A stretch of DNA of 64,000 nucleotides from Siphonodentalium dalli (Eukaryota; Mollusca; Scaphopoda; Gadilida; Siphonodentaliidae): contig CP136061.1 in the NCBI GenBank assembly GCA_032622095.1, positions 172,179,107 through 172,243,106 on the forward strand, written 5' to 3'. A program made the position numbers and the translations under genes. Below are positions 27,743-42,994 of this stretch, one piece after another. Below the pieces are notes generated by a model. It was given only the letters and a program-made list of their open reading frames with translations. It was not told the DNA's origin and ran no database searches. The stretch's first letter is position 1, and each line of letters begins with the position of its first letter.

Positions 27743-30101
27743 ATGTATGTGGTGGGGATACCTATAGATGTATGTGGTGGTGATACCTATAGATCTATGT
27801 GGTGGGGATACCTATATATGTATGTGGTGAGGATACCTATATATGTGTGTGGTGAGGATACCTATATATGTATGTGGTGGGGATACCTATATATGTGTGT
27901 GGTGGGGATACCTATATATGTATGTGGTGGGGATACCTATATATGTATTTGGCGGGGAGACCTATATATGTATGTGGCCGGGAAACCTATATATGTTTGT
28001 GGTGGGGATACCTACATATGTATGTGCCGGGGATACATATATATGTATATGGTGGGGATACGTATATATTTATGTAGTGGGGATACATATATATGTATGT
28101 GGCGGGGAGACATATATATGTATGTGGCGGGGATACCTATAGATGTATGTGGTGGGGATACCTATATATGTGTGTGGCGGGTATACCTATATATGTGTGT
28201 GGTGGGGATACCTATATATGTGTGTGGCGGGGATACCTATATATGTGTGTGGTGGGGATACCTATATATGATTGTGGCGGGGAGACCTATATATGTGTGT
28301 GGTGGTGATACCTATATATATGTGTGGCGGGGATACCTATATATGTGTGGTGGTGATACCTATATATGTGTGCGGTGGGGAGACCTATATATGTGTGTGG
28401 CGGAGATACCTATATATGTATGTGGTGAGGATACCTATATATGTACGTGGTGGGGATACCTATATATGTGTGTTTGTGGGGATACCTATATATGTATGTG
28501 GTGGGGATACCTATATATGTGTGTGGTGGGGAAACTATATATGTATGTGGTGGTGATACGTATATATGTGTGTGGTGGGGATACCTATATATGTGTGTGG
28601 TGGGGAAACTATATATGTATGTGGTGGTGATACCTATATATGTGTGTGGTGAGGATACCTATAGATGTATGTGGTGCGGATACCTATAGATGTATGTGGC
28701 GGGGATACCTATATATGTATGTGTTGGGGATACATATAGATGTATGTGGCGGGGAGACCTATATATGTATGTGGCGGTGATACCTATATATGTGTGTGGT
28801 GGTGATACCTATATATATGTGTGTGGTGGGAATACCTATATATGTGTGTGGTGGGGATACCTATATATGTATATGGTGGGGATACCTATATATGTATGTG
28901 GTGGGGATACCTATATATGTATGTGGTGGGGTTACCTATATATGTATGTGGTGGTGATACCTATATATGTGTTTGGCGAGGATACCTATATATGTGTGTG
29001 GTGGGGATACCTATATATGTATGTGGTGGGAATACCTATAGATGTGTGTGTTGGGGATACCTATTCATGTATGTGGTGGGGATACCTATATATGTATGTG
29101 GTGGGGATACCTATATATGTATGTGGTGGGGATACCTATATATATGTGTGGTGGTGATACCTATATATGTATGTGGTGGGGATACCTATATATGTATGTG
29201 GTGGGGATACCTATATATATGTGTGGTGGCGATACCTATATATGTGTGTGGCGAGGATACCTATATATGTATGTGGTGGGGATACCTATATATGTATGTG
29301 GTGGGGATACCTATATATGTATGTGGTGGGGATACCTATATATATGTGTGGTGGTGATACCTATATATCTGTGTGGCGAGTATACCTATATATGTGTGTG
29401 GTGGGGATACCTATATATTTGTGTGGCGGGGATACCTATATATGTATGTGGTGGGGATACCTATATATGTATGTGGAGGGGTGACCTATATATGTGTGGT
29501 GGTGGTGGGGAGACCTATATATGTGTGTGGTGAGGATACCTATATATGTATGTGGTGGGGATACATATAGATGTGTGTGGTGGAGATACCTATATATGTA
29601 TGTGGTGGGGATACCTATATCTATATATGTGTGTGGTGAGGATACCTTTGTATGTATGTGGTGGGGATACCTATATATGTGTGTGGCGGGGATACCTATA
29701 TATGTATGTGGTGGGGATACCTATATATGTATTTGGCGGGGAGACCTATAGATGTATGTTGCGGGAATACCTATATATGTTTGTGGTGGGGATACCTATA
29801 TATGTATGTGGCGGGGAGACCTATAGATGTATGTGGTGGGGATACCTATATATGTATGTGGCGGGGATACCTATATATGTATGTGGCGGGGAGACCTATA
29901 GATGTGTGTGGCGGGGTTACATATAGATGTATGTGGCGGGGATACCTATATATGTATGTGGTGGTGATACCTATAGATGCATGTGGTGGGGAGACTTATA
30001 TATGTATGTGGTGGGGAGACCTATAGCTGTATGTGGCGGGGATACCTATATATGTGTGTGGTGGGGAGACTTATATATGTGTGTCGTGGTGATACCTATA
30101 T
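27743..30101 (+). repeat. Higher-order unit L3 (2,359 bp)
   Basis: This L unit has a private rearrangement at about 28,560-28,640, where the GGTGGGGAAACT unit is repeated and about 125 bp containing the GTGTTGTGGGG and GTGGAGAGG units is missing. Together with S2 it makes a 4,012-bp dimer. Confidence 0.8.
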
Positions 30102-31754
30102 ATGTATGTGGTGGGGATACCTATAGATGTATGTGGTGGTGATACCTATAGATCTATGTGGTGGGGATACCTATATATGTATGTGGTGAGGATACCTATA
30201 TATGTGTGTGGTGAGGATACCTATATATGTATGTGGTGGGGATACCTATATATGTGTGTTTGTGGGGATACCTATATATGTATGTGGTGGGGATACATAT
30301 ATATGTGTGTGGTGGGGAAACTATATATGTATGTGGTGGTGATACGTATATATGTGTGTGGTGGGGATACCTATATATGTATGTGGTGAGGATACCTATA
30401 TATGTATGTGGTGAGGATACCTATATATGTGTGTTGTGGGGAGACCTATATCTGTGTGTGGAGAGGATACCTATATATGTGTGTGGCGGGGATACCTATA
30501 TATGTGTGTGGCGGTGATACCTATATATGTGTATGGTGAGGATACCTATATATGTGTGTGGTGAGGATACCTATAGATGTATGTGGTGCGGATACCTATA
30601 GATGTATGTGGCGGGGATACCTATATATGTATGTGTTGGGGATACATATAGATGTGTGTGGTGGGGATACCTATATATGTATGTGGTGGGAATACCTTTA
30701 GATGTGTGTTGGGGATACCTATTCATGTATGTGGTGGGGATACCTATATATGTATGTGGTGGGGATACCTATATATGTATGTGGTGGGGATACCTATATA
30801 AATGTGTGGTGGTGATACCTATATATGTATGTGGTGGGAATACCTATATATGTATGTGGTGGGGATACCTATATATGTGTGTGGTGGTGATACCTATATA
30901 TGTGTTTGGCGAGGATACCTATATATGTATGTGGTGGGGATACCTATATATGTATGTGGTGGGGATACCTATATATGTATGTGGTGGGGATACCTATATA
31001 TATGTGTGGTGGTGATACCTATATATGTGTGTGGCGAGTATACCTATATATGTGTGTGGTGGGGATACCCATATATTTGTGTGGCGGGGATACCTATATA
31101 TGTATGTGGTGGGGATACCTATATATGTATGTGGAGGGGTGACCTATATATGTGTGGTGGTGGGGAGACCTATATATGTGTGGTGAGGATACCTATATAT
31201 GTATGTGGTGGGGATACCTATAGATGTGTGTGGTGGAGATACCTATATATGTATGTGGTGGGGATACCTATATCTATATATGTGTGTGGTGAGGATACCT
31301 ATATATGTATGTGGTGGGGATACCTATATATGTGTGTGGCGGGGATACCTATATATGTATGTGGTGGGGATACCTATATATGTATTTGGCGGGGAGACCT
31401 ATAGATGTATGTTGCGGGGATACCTATATATGTTTGTGGTGGGGATACCTATATATGTATGTGGCGGGGAGACCTATAGATGTATGTGGTGGGGATACCT
31501 ATATATGTATGTGGTGGTGATACCTATATATGTATGTGGCGGGGAGACCTATAGATGTGTGTGGCGGTGTTACCTATAGATGTATGTGGCGGGGATACCT
31601 ATATATGTATGTGGTGGTGATACCTATAGATGCATGTGGTGGTGATACCTATATATTTATGTGGTGGGGAGACCTATAGCTGTATGTGGCGGGGATACCT
31701 ATATATGTGTGTGGTGGGGAGACTTATATATGTGTGTCGTGGTGATACCTATAG
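30102..31754 (+). repeat. Higher-order unit S3, S-beta type (1,653 bp)
   Basis: This unit is almost identical to S2, 4,012 bp upstream, with the same length and deletions. One difference is CCTATATATG at about 30,244 where S2 reads CCAATATATG. S2 and S3 are the clearest evidence that whole dimers have been copied. Confidence 0.85.
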
Positions 31755-34165
31755 ATGTATGTGGTGGGGATACCTATAGATGTATGTGGTGGTGATACCT
31801 ATAGATCTATGTGGTGGGGATACCTATATATGTATGTGGTGAGGATACCTATATATGTGTGTGGTGAGGATACCTATATATGTATGTGGTGGGGATACCT
31901 ATATATGTGTGTGGTGGGGATACCTATATATGTATGTGGTGGGGATACCTATATATGTATTTGGCGGGGAGACCTATATATGTATGTGGCCGGGAAACCT
32001 ATATATGTTTGTGGTGGGGATACCTACATATGTATGTGCCGGGGGATACATATATATGTATATGGTGGGGATACGTATATATTTATGTAGTGGGGATACA
32101 TATATATGTATGTGGCGGGGAGACATATATATGTATGTGGCGGGGATACCTATAGATGTATGTGGTGGGGATACCTATATATGTGTGTGGCGGGTATACC
32201 TATATATGTGTGTGGTGGGGATACCTATATATGTGTGTGGCGGGGATACCTATATATGTGTGTGGTGGGGATACCTATATATGATTGTGGCGGGGAGACC
32301 TATATATGTGTGTGGTGGTGATACCTATATATATGTGTGGCGGGGATACCTATATATGTGTGGTGGTGATACCTATATATGTGTGTGGTGGGGAGACCTA
32401 TATATGTGTGTGGCGGAGATACCTATATATGTATGTGGTGAGGATACCTATATATGTACGTGGTGGGGATACCTATATATGTGTGTTTGTGGGGATACCT
32501 ATATATGTATGTGGTGGGGATACCTATATATGTGTGTGGTGGGGAAACTATATATGTATGTGGTGGTGATACGTATATATGTGTGTGGTGGGGATACCTA
32601 TATATGTATGTGGTGAGGATACCTATATATGTATGTGGTGAGGATACCTATATATGTGTGTTGTGGGGAGACCTATATCTGTGTGTGGAGAGGATACCTA
32701 TATATGTGTGTGGCGGGGATACCTATATATGTGTGTGGCGGTGATACCTATATATGTGTATGGTGAGGATACCTATATATGTGTGTGGTGAGGATACCTA
32801 TAGATGTATGTGGTGCGGATACCTATAGATGTATGTGGCGGGGATACCTATATATGTATGTGTTGGGGATACATATAGATGTATGTGGCGGGGAGACCTA
32901 TATATGTATGTGGCGGTGATACCTATATATGTGTGTGGTGGTGATACCTATATATATGTGTGTGGTGGGAATACCTATATATGTGTGTGGTGGGGATACC
33001 TATATATGTATATGGTGGGGTTACCTATATATGTATGTGGTGGTGATACCTATATATGTGTTTGGCGAGGATACCTATATATGTGTGTGGTGGGGATACC
33101 TATATATGTATGTGGTGGGAATACCTATAGATGTGTGTGTTGGGGATACCTATTCATGTATGTGGTGGGGATACCTATATATGTATGTGGTGGGGATACC
33201 TATATATGTATGTGGTGGGGATACCTATATATATGTGTGGTGGTGATACCTATATATGTATGTGGTGGGGATACCTATATATGTATGTGGTGGGGATACC
33301 TATATATATGTGTGGTGGTGATACCTATATATGTGTGTGGCGAGGATACCTATATATGTATGTGGTGGGGATACCTATATATGTATGTGGTGGGGATACC
33401 TATATATATGTGTGGTGGTGATACCTATATATCTGTGTGGCGAGTATACCTATATATGTGTGTGGTGGGGATACCTATATATTTGTGTGGCGGGGATACC
33501 TATATATGTATGTGGTGGGGATACCTATATATGTATGTGGAGGGGTGACCTATATATGTGTGGTGGTGGTGGGGAGACCTATATATGTGTGTGGTGAGGA
33601 TACCTATATATGTATGTGGTGGGGATACATATAGATGTGTGTGGTGGAGATACCTATATATGTATGTGGTGGGGATACCTATATCTATATATGTGTGTGG
33701 TGAGGATACCTTTGTATGTATGTGGTGGGGATACCTATATATGTGTGTGGCGGGGATACCTATATATGTATGTGGTGGGGATACCTATATATGTATTTGG
33801 CGGGGAGACCTATAGATGTATGTTGCGGGAATACCTATATATGTTTGTGGTGGGGATACCTATATATGTATGTGGCGGGGAGACCTATAGATGTATGTGG
33901 TGGGGATACCTATATATGTATGTGGCGGGGATACCTATATATGTATGTGGCGGGGAGACCTATAGATGTGTGTGGCGGGGTTACATATAGATGTATGTGG
34001 CGGGGATACCTATATATGTATGTGGTGGTGATACCTATAGATGCATGTGGTGGGGAGACTTATATATGTATGTGGTGGGGAGACCTATAGCTGTATGTGG
34101 CGGGGATACCTATATATGTGTGTGGTGGGGAGACTTATATATGTGTGTCGTGGTGATACCTATAT
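31755..34165 (+). repeat. Higher-order unit L4 (2,411 bp)
   Basis: This L unit has one extra G in the GTGCCGGGGG unit at about 32,040, which shifts the frame of the long open reading there. It also lacks about 50 bp near 33,005, as L1 does, and one unit near 33,400. Confidence 0.8.
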
Positions 34166-36252
34166 ATGTATGTGGTGGGGATACCTATAGATGTATGTGG
34201 TGGTGATACCTATAGATCTATGTGGTGGGGATACCTATATATGTATGTGGTGAGGATACCTATATATGTGTGTGGTGAGGATACCTATATATGTATGTGG
34301 TGGGGATACCTATATATGTGTGTTTGTGGGGATACCTATATATGTATGTGGTGGGGATACATATATATGTGTGTGGTGGGGAAACTATATATGTATGTGG
34401 TGGTGATACGTATATAGGTGTGTGGTGGGGATACCTATATATGTATGTGGTGAGGATACCTATATATGTATGTGGTGAGGATACCTATATATGTGTGTTG
34501 TGGGGAGACCTATATCTGTGTGTGGAGAGGATACCTATATATGTGTGTGGCGGGGATACCTATATATGTGTGTGGCGGTGATACCTATATATGTGTATGG
34601 TGAGGATACCTATATATGTGTGTGGTGAGGATACCTATAGATGTATGTGGTGCGGATACCTATAGATGTATGTGGCGGGGATACCTATATATGTATGTGT
34701 TGGGGATACATATAGATGTATGTGGCGGGGAGACCTATATATGTATGTGGCGGTGATACCTATATATGTGTGTGGTGGTGATACCTATATATATGTGTGT
34801 GGTGGGAATACCTATATATGTGTGTGGTGGGGATACCTATATATGTATATGGTGGGGATACCTATATATGTATGTGGTGGGGATACCTATATATGTATGT
34901 GGTGGGGTTACCTATATGTGTATGTGGTGGTGATACCTATATATGTGTTTGGCGAGGATACCTATATATGTGTGTGGTGGGGATACCTATATATGTATGT
35001 GGTGGTTATACCTATAGATGTGTGTGTTGGGGATACCTATTCATGTATGTTGTGGGGATACCTATATATGTATGTGGTGGGGATACCTATATATGTATGT
35101 GGTGGGGATACCTATATATATGTGTGGTGGTGATACCTATATATGTATGTGGTGGGGATACCTATATATGTATGTGGTGGGGATACCTATATATATGTGT
35201 GGTGGTGATACCTATATATGTGTGTGGCGAGGATACCTATATATGTATGTGGTGGGGATACCTATATATGTATGTGGTGGGGATACCTATATATGTATGT
35301 GGTGGGGATACCTATATATATGTGTGGTGGTGATACCTATATATCTGTGTGGCGAGTATACCGATATATGTGTGTGGTGGGGATACCTATATATTTGTGT
35401 GGCGGGGATACCTATATATGTATGTGGTGGGGATACCTATATATGTATGTGGAGGGGTGACCTATATATGTGTGGTGGTGGTGGGGAGACCTATATATGT
35501 GTGTGGTGAGGATACCTATATATGTATGTGGTGGGGATACATATAGATGTGTGTGGTGGAGATACCTATATATGTATGTGGTGGGGATACCTATATCTAT
35601 ATATGTGTGTGGTGAGGATACCTATATATGTATGTGGTGGGGATACCTATATATGTGTGTGGCGGGGATACCTATATATGTATGTGGTGGGGATACCTAT
35701 ATATGTATTTGGCGGGGAGACCTATAGATGTATGTTGCGGGGATACCTATATATGTTTGTGGTGGGGATACCTATATATGTATGTGGCGGGGAGACCTAT
35801 AGATGTATGTGGTGGGGATACCTATATATGTGTGTGGCGGGGATACCTATATATGTATGTGGTGGGGATACCTATATATGTATTTGGCGGGGAGACCTAT
35901 AGATGTATGTTGCGGGGATACCTATATATGTTTGTGGTGGGGATACCTATATATGTATGTGGCGGGGAGACCTATAGATGTATGTGGTGGGGATACCTAT
36001 ATATGTATGTGGTGGTGATACCTATATATGTATGTGGCGGGGAGACCTATAGATGTGTGTGGCGGTGTTACCTATAGATGTATGTGGCGGGGATACCTAT
36101 ATATGTATGTGGTGGTGATACCTATAGATGCATGTGGTGGTGATACCTATATATGTATGTGGTGGGGAGACCTATAGCTGTATGTGGCGGGGATACCTAT
36201 ATATGTGTGTGGTGGGGAGACTTATATATGTGTGTCGTGGTGATACCTATAG
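34166..36252 (+). repeat. Higher-order unit S4, S-alpha type (2,087 bp)
   Basis: This unit has the same length and signature as S1 (GTATGTTGTGGGG; CGAGTATACCGATATATG). Private changes include ATATAGGTGTGTGG at about 34,415 and CCTATATGTGTATG at about 34,915. Confidence 0.8.
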
Positions 36253-38736
36253 ATGTATGTGGTGGGGATACCTATAGATGTATGTGGTGGTGATACCTAT
36301 AGATCTATGTGGTGGTGATACCTATATATGTATGTGGTGAGGATACCTATATATGTGTGTGGTGAGGATACCTATATATGTATGTGGTGGGGATACCTAT
36401 ATATGTGTGTGGTGGGGATACCTATATATGTATGTGGTGGGGATACCTATATATGTATTTGGCGGGGAGACCTATATATGTATGTGGCCGGGAAACCTAT
36501 ATATGTTTGTGGTGGGGATACCTACATATGTATGTGCCGGGGATACATATATATGTATATGGTGGGGATACGTATATATTTATGTAGTGGGGATACATAT
36601 ATATGTATGTGGCGGGGAGACATATATATGTATGTGGCGGGGATACCTATAGATGTATGTGGTGGGGATACCTATATATGTGTGTGGCGGGTATACCTAT
36701 ATATGTGTGTGGTGGGGATACCTATATATGTGTGTGGCGGGGATACCTATATATGTGTGTGGTGGGGATACCTATATATGATTGTGGCGGGGAGACCTAT
36801 ATATGTGTGTGGTGGTGATACCTATATATATGTGTGGCGGGGATACCTATATATGTGTGGTGGGGAAACTATATATGTATGTGGTGGTGATACGTATATA
36901 TGTGTGTGGTGGGGATACCTATATATGTATGTGGTGAGGATACCTATATATGTATGTGGTGAGGATACCTATATATGTGTGTTGTGGGGAGACCTATATC
37001 TGTGTGTGGAGAGGATACCTATATATGTGTGTGGCGGGGATACCTATATATGTGTGTGGCGGTGATACCTATATATGTGTATGGTGAGGATACCTATATA
37101 TGTGTGTGGTGAGGATACCTATAGATGTATGCGGTGCGGATACCTATAGATGTATGTGGCGGGGATACCTATATATGTATGTGTTGGGGATACATATAGA
37201 TGTATGTGGCGGGGAGACCTATATATGTATGTGGCGGTGATACCTATATATGTGTGTGGTGGTGATACCTATATATATGTGTGTGGTGGGAATACCTATA
37301 TATGTGTGTGGTGGGGATACCTATATATGTATATGGTGGGGATACCTATATATGTATGTGGTGGGGATACCTATATATGTATGTGGTGGGGTTACCTATA
37401 TATGTATGTGGTGGTGATACCTATATATGTGTTTGGCGAGGATACCTATATATGTGTGTGGTGGGGATACCTATATATGTATGTGGTGGGAATACCTATA
37501 GATGTGTGTGTTGGGGATACCTATTCATGTATGTGGTGGGGATACCTATATATGTATGTGGTGGGGATACCTATATATGTATGTGGTGGGGATACCTATA
37601 TATATGTGTGGTGGTGATACCTATATATGTATGTGGTGGGGATACCTATATATGTATGTGGTGGGGATACCTATATATATGTGTGGTGGTGATACCTATA
37701 TATGTGTGTGGCGAGGATACCTATATATGTATGTGGTGGGGATACCTATATATGTATGTGGTGGGGATACCTATATATGTATGTGGTGGGGATACCTATA
37801 TATATGTGTGGTGGTGATACCTATATATCTGTGTGGCGAGTATACCTATATATGTGTGTGGTGGGGATACCTATATATTTGTGTGGCGGGGATACCTATA
37901 TATGTATGTGGTGGGGATACCTATATATGTATGTGGAGGGGTGACCTATATATGTGTGGTGGTGGTGGGGAGACCTATATATGTGTGTGGTGAGGATACC
38001 TATATATGTATGTGGTGGGGATACATATAGATGTGTGTGGTGGAGATACCTATATATGTATGTGGTGGGGATACCTATATCTATATATGTGTGTGGTGAG
38101 GATACCTATATATGAATGTGGTGGGGATACCTATATATGTGTGTGGCGGGGATACCTATATATGTATGTGGTGGGGATACCTATATATGTATTTGGCGGG
38201 GAGACCTATAGATGTATGTTGCGGGGATACCTATATATGTTTGTGGTGGGGATACCTATATATGTATGTGGCGGGGAGACCTATAGATGTATGTGTTGGG
38301 GATACCTATATATGTGTGTGGCGGGGATACCTATATATGTATGTGGTGGGGATACCTATATATGTATTTGGCGGGGAGACCTATAGATGTATGTTGCGGG
38401 GATACCTATATATGTTTGTGGTGGGGATACCTATATATGTATGTGGCGGGGAGACCTATAGATGTATGTGGTGGGGATACCTATATATGTATGTGGTGGT
38501 GATACCTATATATGTATGTGGCGGGGAGACCTATAGATGTGTGTGGCGGTGTTACCTATAGATGTATGTGGCGGGGATACCTATATATGTATGTGGTGGT
38601 GATACCTATAGATGCATGTGGTGGTGATACCTATATATGTATGTGGTGAAGAGACCTATAGCTGTATGTGGCGGGGATACCTATATATGTGTGTGGTGGG
38701 GAGACTTATATATGTGTGTCGTGGTGATACCTATAG
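36253..38736 (+). repeat. Higher-order unit L5 (2,484 bp) with internal deletion
   Basis: This L unit jumps at about 36,858 from a GTGTGGTGG unit straight into GGTGGGGAAACT, losing about 175 bp. It also carries the doubled tail segment typical of S-alpha (about 38,287-38,460). The overall length is therefore unchanged although the content differs. Confidence 0.75.
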
Positions 38737-41221
38737 ATGTATGTGGTGGGGATACCTATAGATGTATGTGGTGGTGATACCTATAGATCTATGTGGTGGG
38801 GATACCTATATATGTATGTGGTGAGGATACCTATATATGTGTGTGGTGAGGATACCTATATATGTATGTGGTGGGGATACCTATATATGTGTGTGGTGGG
38901 GATACCTATATATGTATGTTGTGGGGATACCTATATATGTATTTGGCGGGGAGACCTATATATGTATGTGGCCGGGAAACCTATATATGTTTGTGGTGGG
39001 GATACCTACATATGTATGTGCCGGGGATACATATATATGTATATGGTGGGGATACGTATATATTTATGTAGTGGGGATACATATATATGTATGTGGCGGG
39101 GAGACATATATATGTATGTGGCGGGGAAACCTATAGATGTATGTGGTGGGGATACCTATATATGTGTGTGGCGGGTATACCTATATATGTGTGTGGTGGG
39201 GATACCTATATATGTGTGTGGCGGGGATACCTATATATGTGTGTGGTGGGGATACCTATATATGATTGTGGCGGGGAGACCTATATATGTGTGTGGTGGT
39301 GATACCTATATATATGTGTGGCGGGGATACCTATATATGTGTGGTGGTGATACCTATATATGTGTGTGGTGGGGAGACCTATATATGTGTGTGGCGGAGA
39401 TACCTATATATGTATGTGGTGAGGATACCTATATATGTACGTGGTGGGGATACCTATATATGTGTGTTTGTGGGGATACCTATATATGTATGTGGTGGGG
39501 ATACCTATATATGTGTGTGGTGGGGAAACTATATATGTATGTGGTGGTGATACGTATATATGTGTGTGGTGGGGATACCTATATATGTATGTGGTGAGGA
39601 TACCTATATATGTATGTGGTGAGGATTCCTATATATGTGTGTTGTGGGGAGACCTATATCTGTGTGTGGAGAGGATACCTATATATGTGTGTGGCGGGGA
39701 TACCTATATATGTGTGTGGCGGTGATACCTATATATGTGTATGGTGAGGATACCTATATATGTGTGTGGTGAGGATACCTATAGATGTATGTGGTGCGGA
39801 TACCTATAGATGTATGTGGCGGGGATACCTATATATGTATGTGTTGGGGATACATATAGATGTATGTGGCGGGGAGACCTATATATGTATGTGGCGGTGA
39901 TACCTATATATGTGTGTGGTGGTGATACCTATATATATGTGTGTGGTGGGAATACCTATATATGTGTGTGGTGGGGATACCTATATATGTATATGGTGGG
40001 GATACCTATATATGTATGTGGTGGGGATACCTATATATGTATGTGGTGGGGTTACCTATATATGTATGTGGTGGTGATACCTATATATGTGTTTGGCGAG
40101 GATACCTATATATGTGTGTGGTGGGGATACCTATATATGTATGTGGTGGGAATACCTATAGATGTGTGTGTTGGGGATACCTATTCATGTATGTGGTGGG
40201 GATACCTATATATGTATGTGGTGGGGATACCTATATATGTATGTGGTGGGGATACCTATATATATGTGTGGTGGTGATACCTATATATGTATGTGGTGGG
40301 GATACCTATATATGTATGTGGTGGGGATACCTATATATATGTGTGGTGGTGATACCTATATATGTGTGTGGCGAGGATACCTATATATGTATGTGGTGGG
40401 GATACCTATATATGTATGTGGTGGGGATACCTATATATGTATGTGGTGGGGATACCTATATATATGTGTGGTGGTGATACCTATATATCTGTGTGGCGAG
40501 TATACCTATATATGTGTGTGGTGGGGATACCTATATATTTGTGTGGCGGGGATACCTATATATGTATGTGGTGGGGATACCTATATATGTATGTGGAGGG
40601 GTGACCTATATATGTGTGGTGGTGGTGGGGAGACCTATATATGTGTGTGGTGAGGATACCTATATATGTATGTGGTGGGGATACATATAGATGTGTGTGG
40701 TGGAGATACCTATATATGTATGTGGTGGGGATACCTATATCTATATATGTGTGTGGTGAGGATACCTTTGTATGTATGTGGTGGGGATACCTATATATGT
40801 GTGTGGCGGGGATACCTATATATGTATGTGGTGGGGATACCTATATATGTATTTGGCGGGGAGACCTATAGATGTATGTTGCGGGAATACCTATATATGT
40901 TTGTGGTGGGGATACCTATATATGTATGTGGCGGGGAGACCTATAGATGTATGTGGTGGGGATACCTATATATGTATGTGGCGGGGATACCTATATATGT
41001 ATGTGGCGGGGAGACCTATAGATGTGTGTGGCGGGGTTACATATAGATGTATGTGGCGGGGATACCTATATATGTATGTGGTGGTGATACCTATAGATGC
41101 ATGTGGTGGGGAGACTTATATATGTATGTGGTGGGGAGACCTATAGCTGTATGTGGCGGGGATACCTATATATGTGTGTGGTGGGGAGACTTATATATGT
41201 GTGTCGTGGTGATACCTATAT
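38737..41221 (+). repeat. Higher-order unit L6 (2,485 bp)
   Basis: This is a full-length L unit. It shares the GGCGGGGAAACCTATAG variant at about 39,121 with L7 only. Private changes include GTATGTTGTGGGG at about 38,918 and GAGGATTCC at about 39,623. Confidence 0.8.
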
Positions 41222-42994
41222 ATGTATGTGGTGGGGATACCTATAGATGTATGTGGTGGTGATACCTATAGATCTATGTGGTGGGGATACCTATATATGT
41301 ATGTGGTGAGGATACCTATATATGTGTGTGGTGAGGATACCTATATATGTATGTGGTGGGGATACCTATATATGTGTGTTTGTGGGGATACCTATATATG
41401 TATGTGGTGGGGATACATATATATGTGTGTGGTGGGGAAACTATATATGTATGTGGTGGTGATACGTATATATGTGTGTGGTGGGGATACCTATATATGT
41501 ATGTGGTGAGGATACCTATATATGTATGTGGTGAGGATACCTATATATGTGTGTTGTGGGGAGACCTATATCTGTGTGTGGAGAGGATACCTATATATGT
41601 GTGTGGCGGGGATACCTATATATGTGTGTGGCGGTGATACCTATATATGTGTATGGTGAGGATACCTATATATGTGTGTGGTGAGGATACCTATAGATGT
41701 ATGTGGTGCGGATACCTATAGATGTATGTGGCGGGGATACCTATATATGTATGTGTTGGGGATACATATAGATGTATGTGGCGGGGAGACCTATATGTGT
41801 ATGTGGCGGTGATACCTATATATGTGTGTGGTGGTGATACCTATATATATGTGTGTGGTGGGAATACCTATATATGTGTGTGGTGGGGATACCTATATAT
41901 GTATATGGTGGGGATACCTATATATGTATGTGGTGGGGATACCTATATATGTATGTGGTGGGGTTACCTATATATGTATGTGGTGGTGATACCTATATAT
42001 GTGTTTGGCGAGGATACCTATATATGTGTGTGGTGGGGATACCTATATATGTATGTGGTGGGTATACCTATAGATGTGTGTGTTGGGGATACCTATTCAT
42101 GTATGTTGTGGGGATACCTATATATGTATGTGGTGGGGATACCTATATATGTATGTGGTGGGGATACCTATATATATGTGTGGTGGTGATACCTATATAT
42201 GTATGTGGTGGGGATACCTATATATGTATGTGGTGGGGATACCTATATATATGTGTGGTGGTGATACCTATATATGTGTGTGGCGAGGATACCTATATAT
42301 GTATGTGGTGGGGATACCTATATATGTATGTGGTGGGGATACCTATATATGTATGTGGTGGGGATACCTATATATATGTGTGGTGGTGATACCTATATAT
42401 CTGTGTGGCGAGTATACCGATATATGTGTGTGGTGGGGATACCTATATATTTGGCGGGGAGACATATAGATGTATGTTGCGGGGATACCTATATATGTTT
42501 GTGGTGGGGATACCTATATATGTATGTGGCGGGGAGACCTATAGATGTATGTGGTGGGGATACCTATATATGTGTGTGGCGGGGATACCTATATATGTAT
42601 GTGGTGGGGATACCTATATATGTATTTGGCGGGGAGACCTATAGATGTATGTTGCGGGGATACCTATATATGTTTGTGGTGGGGATACCTATATATGTAT
42701 GTGGCGGGGAGACCTATAGATGTATGTGGTGGGGATACCTATATATGTATGTGGTGGTGATACCTATATATGTATGTGGCGGGGAGACCTATAGATGTGT
42801 GTGGCGGTGTTACCTATAGATGTATGTGGCGGGGATACCTATATATGTATGTGGTGGTGATACCTATAGATGCATGTGGTGGTGATACCTATATATGTAT
42901 GTGGTGGGGAGACCTATAGCTGTATGTGGCGGGGATACCTATATATGTGTGTGGTGGGGAGACTTATATATGTGTGTCGTGGTGATACCTATAG
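41222..42994 (+). repeat. Higher-order unit S5, S-alpha type with 314-bp deletion (1,773 bp)
   Basis: Relative to S4 the sequence is collinear up to about 42,449 (CCTATATATTT). It then continues with GGCGGGGAGAC, which in S4 lies 314 bp further on. ATTT precedes the breakpoint in both parents, so the junction has short homology. Confidence 0.85.
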
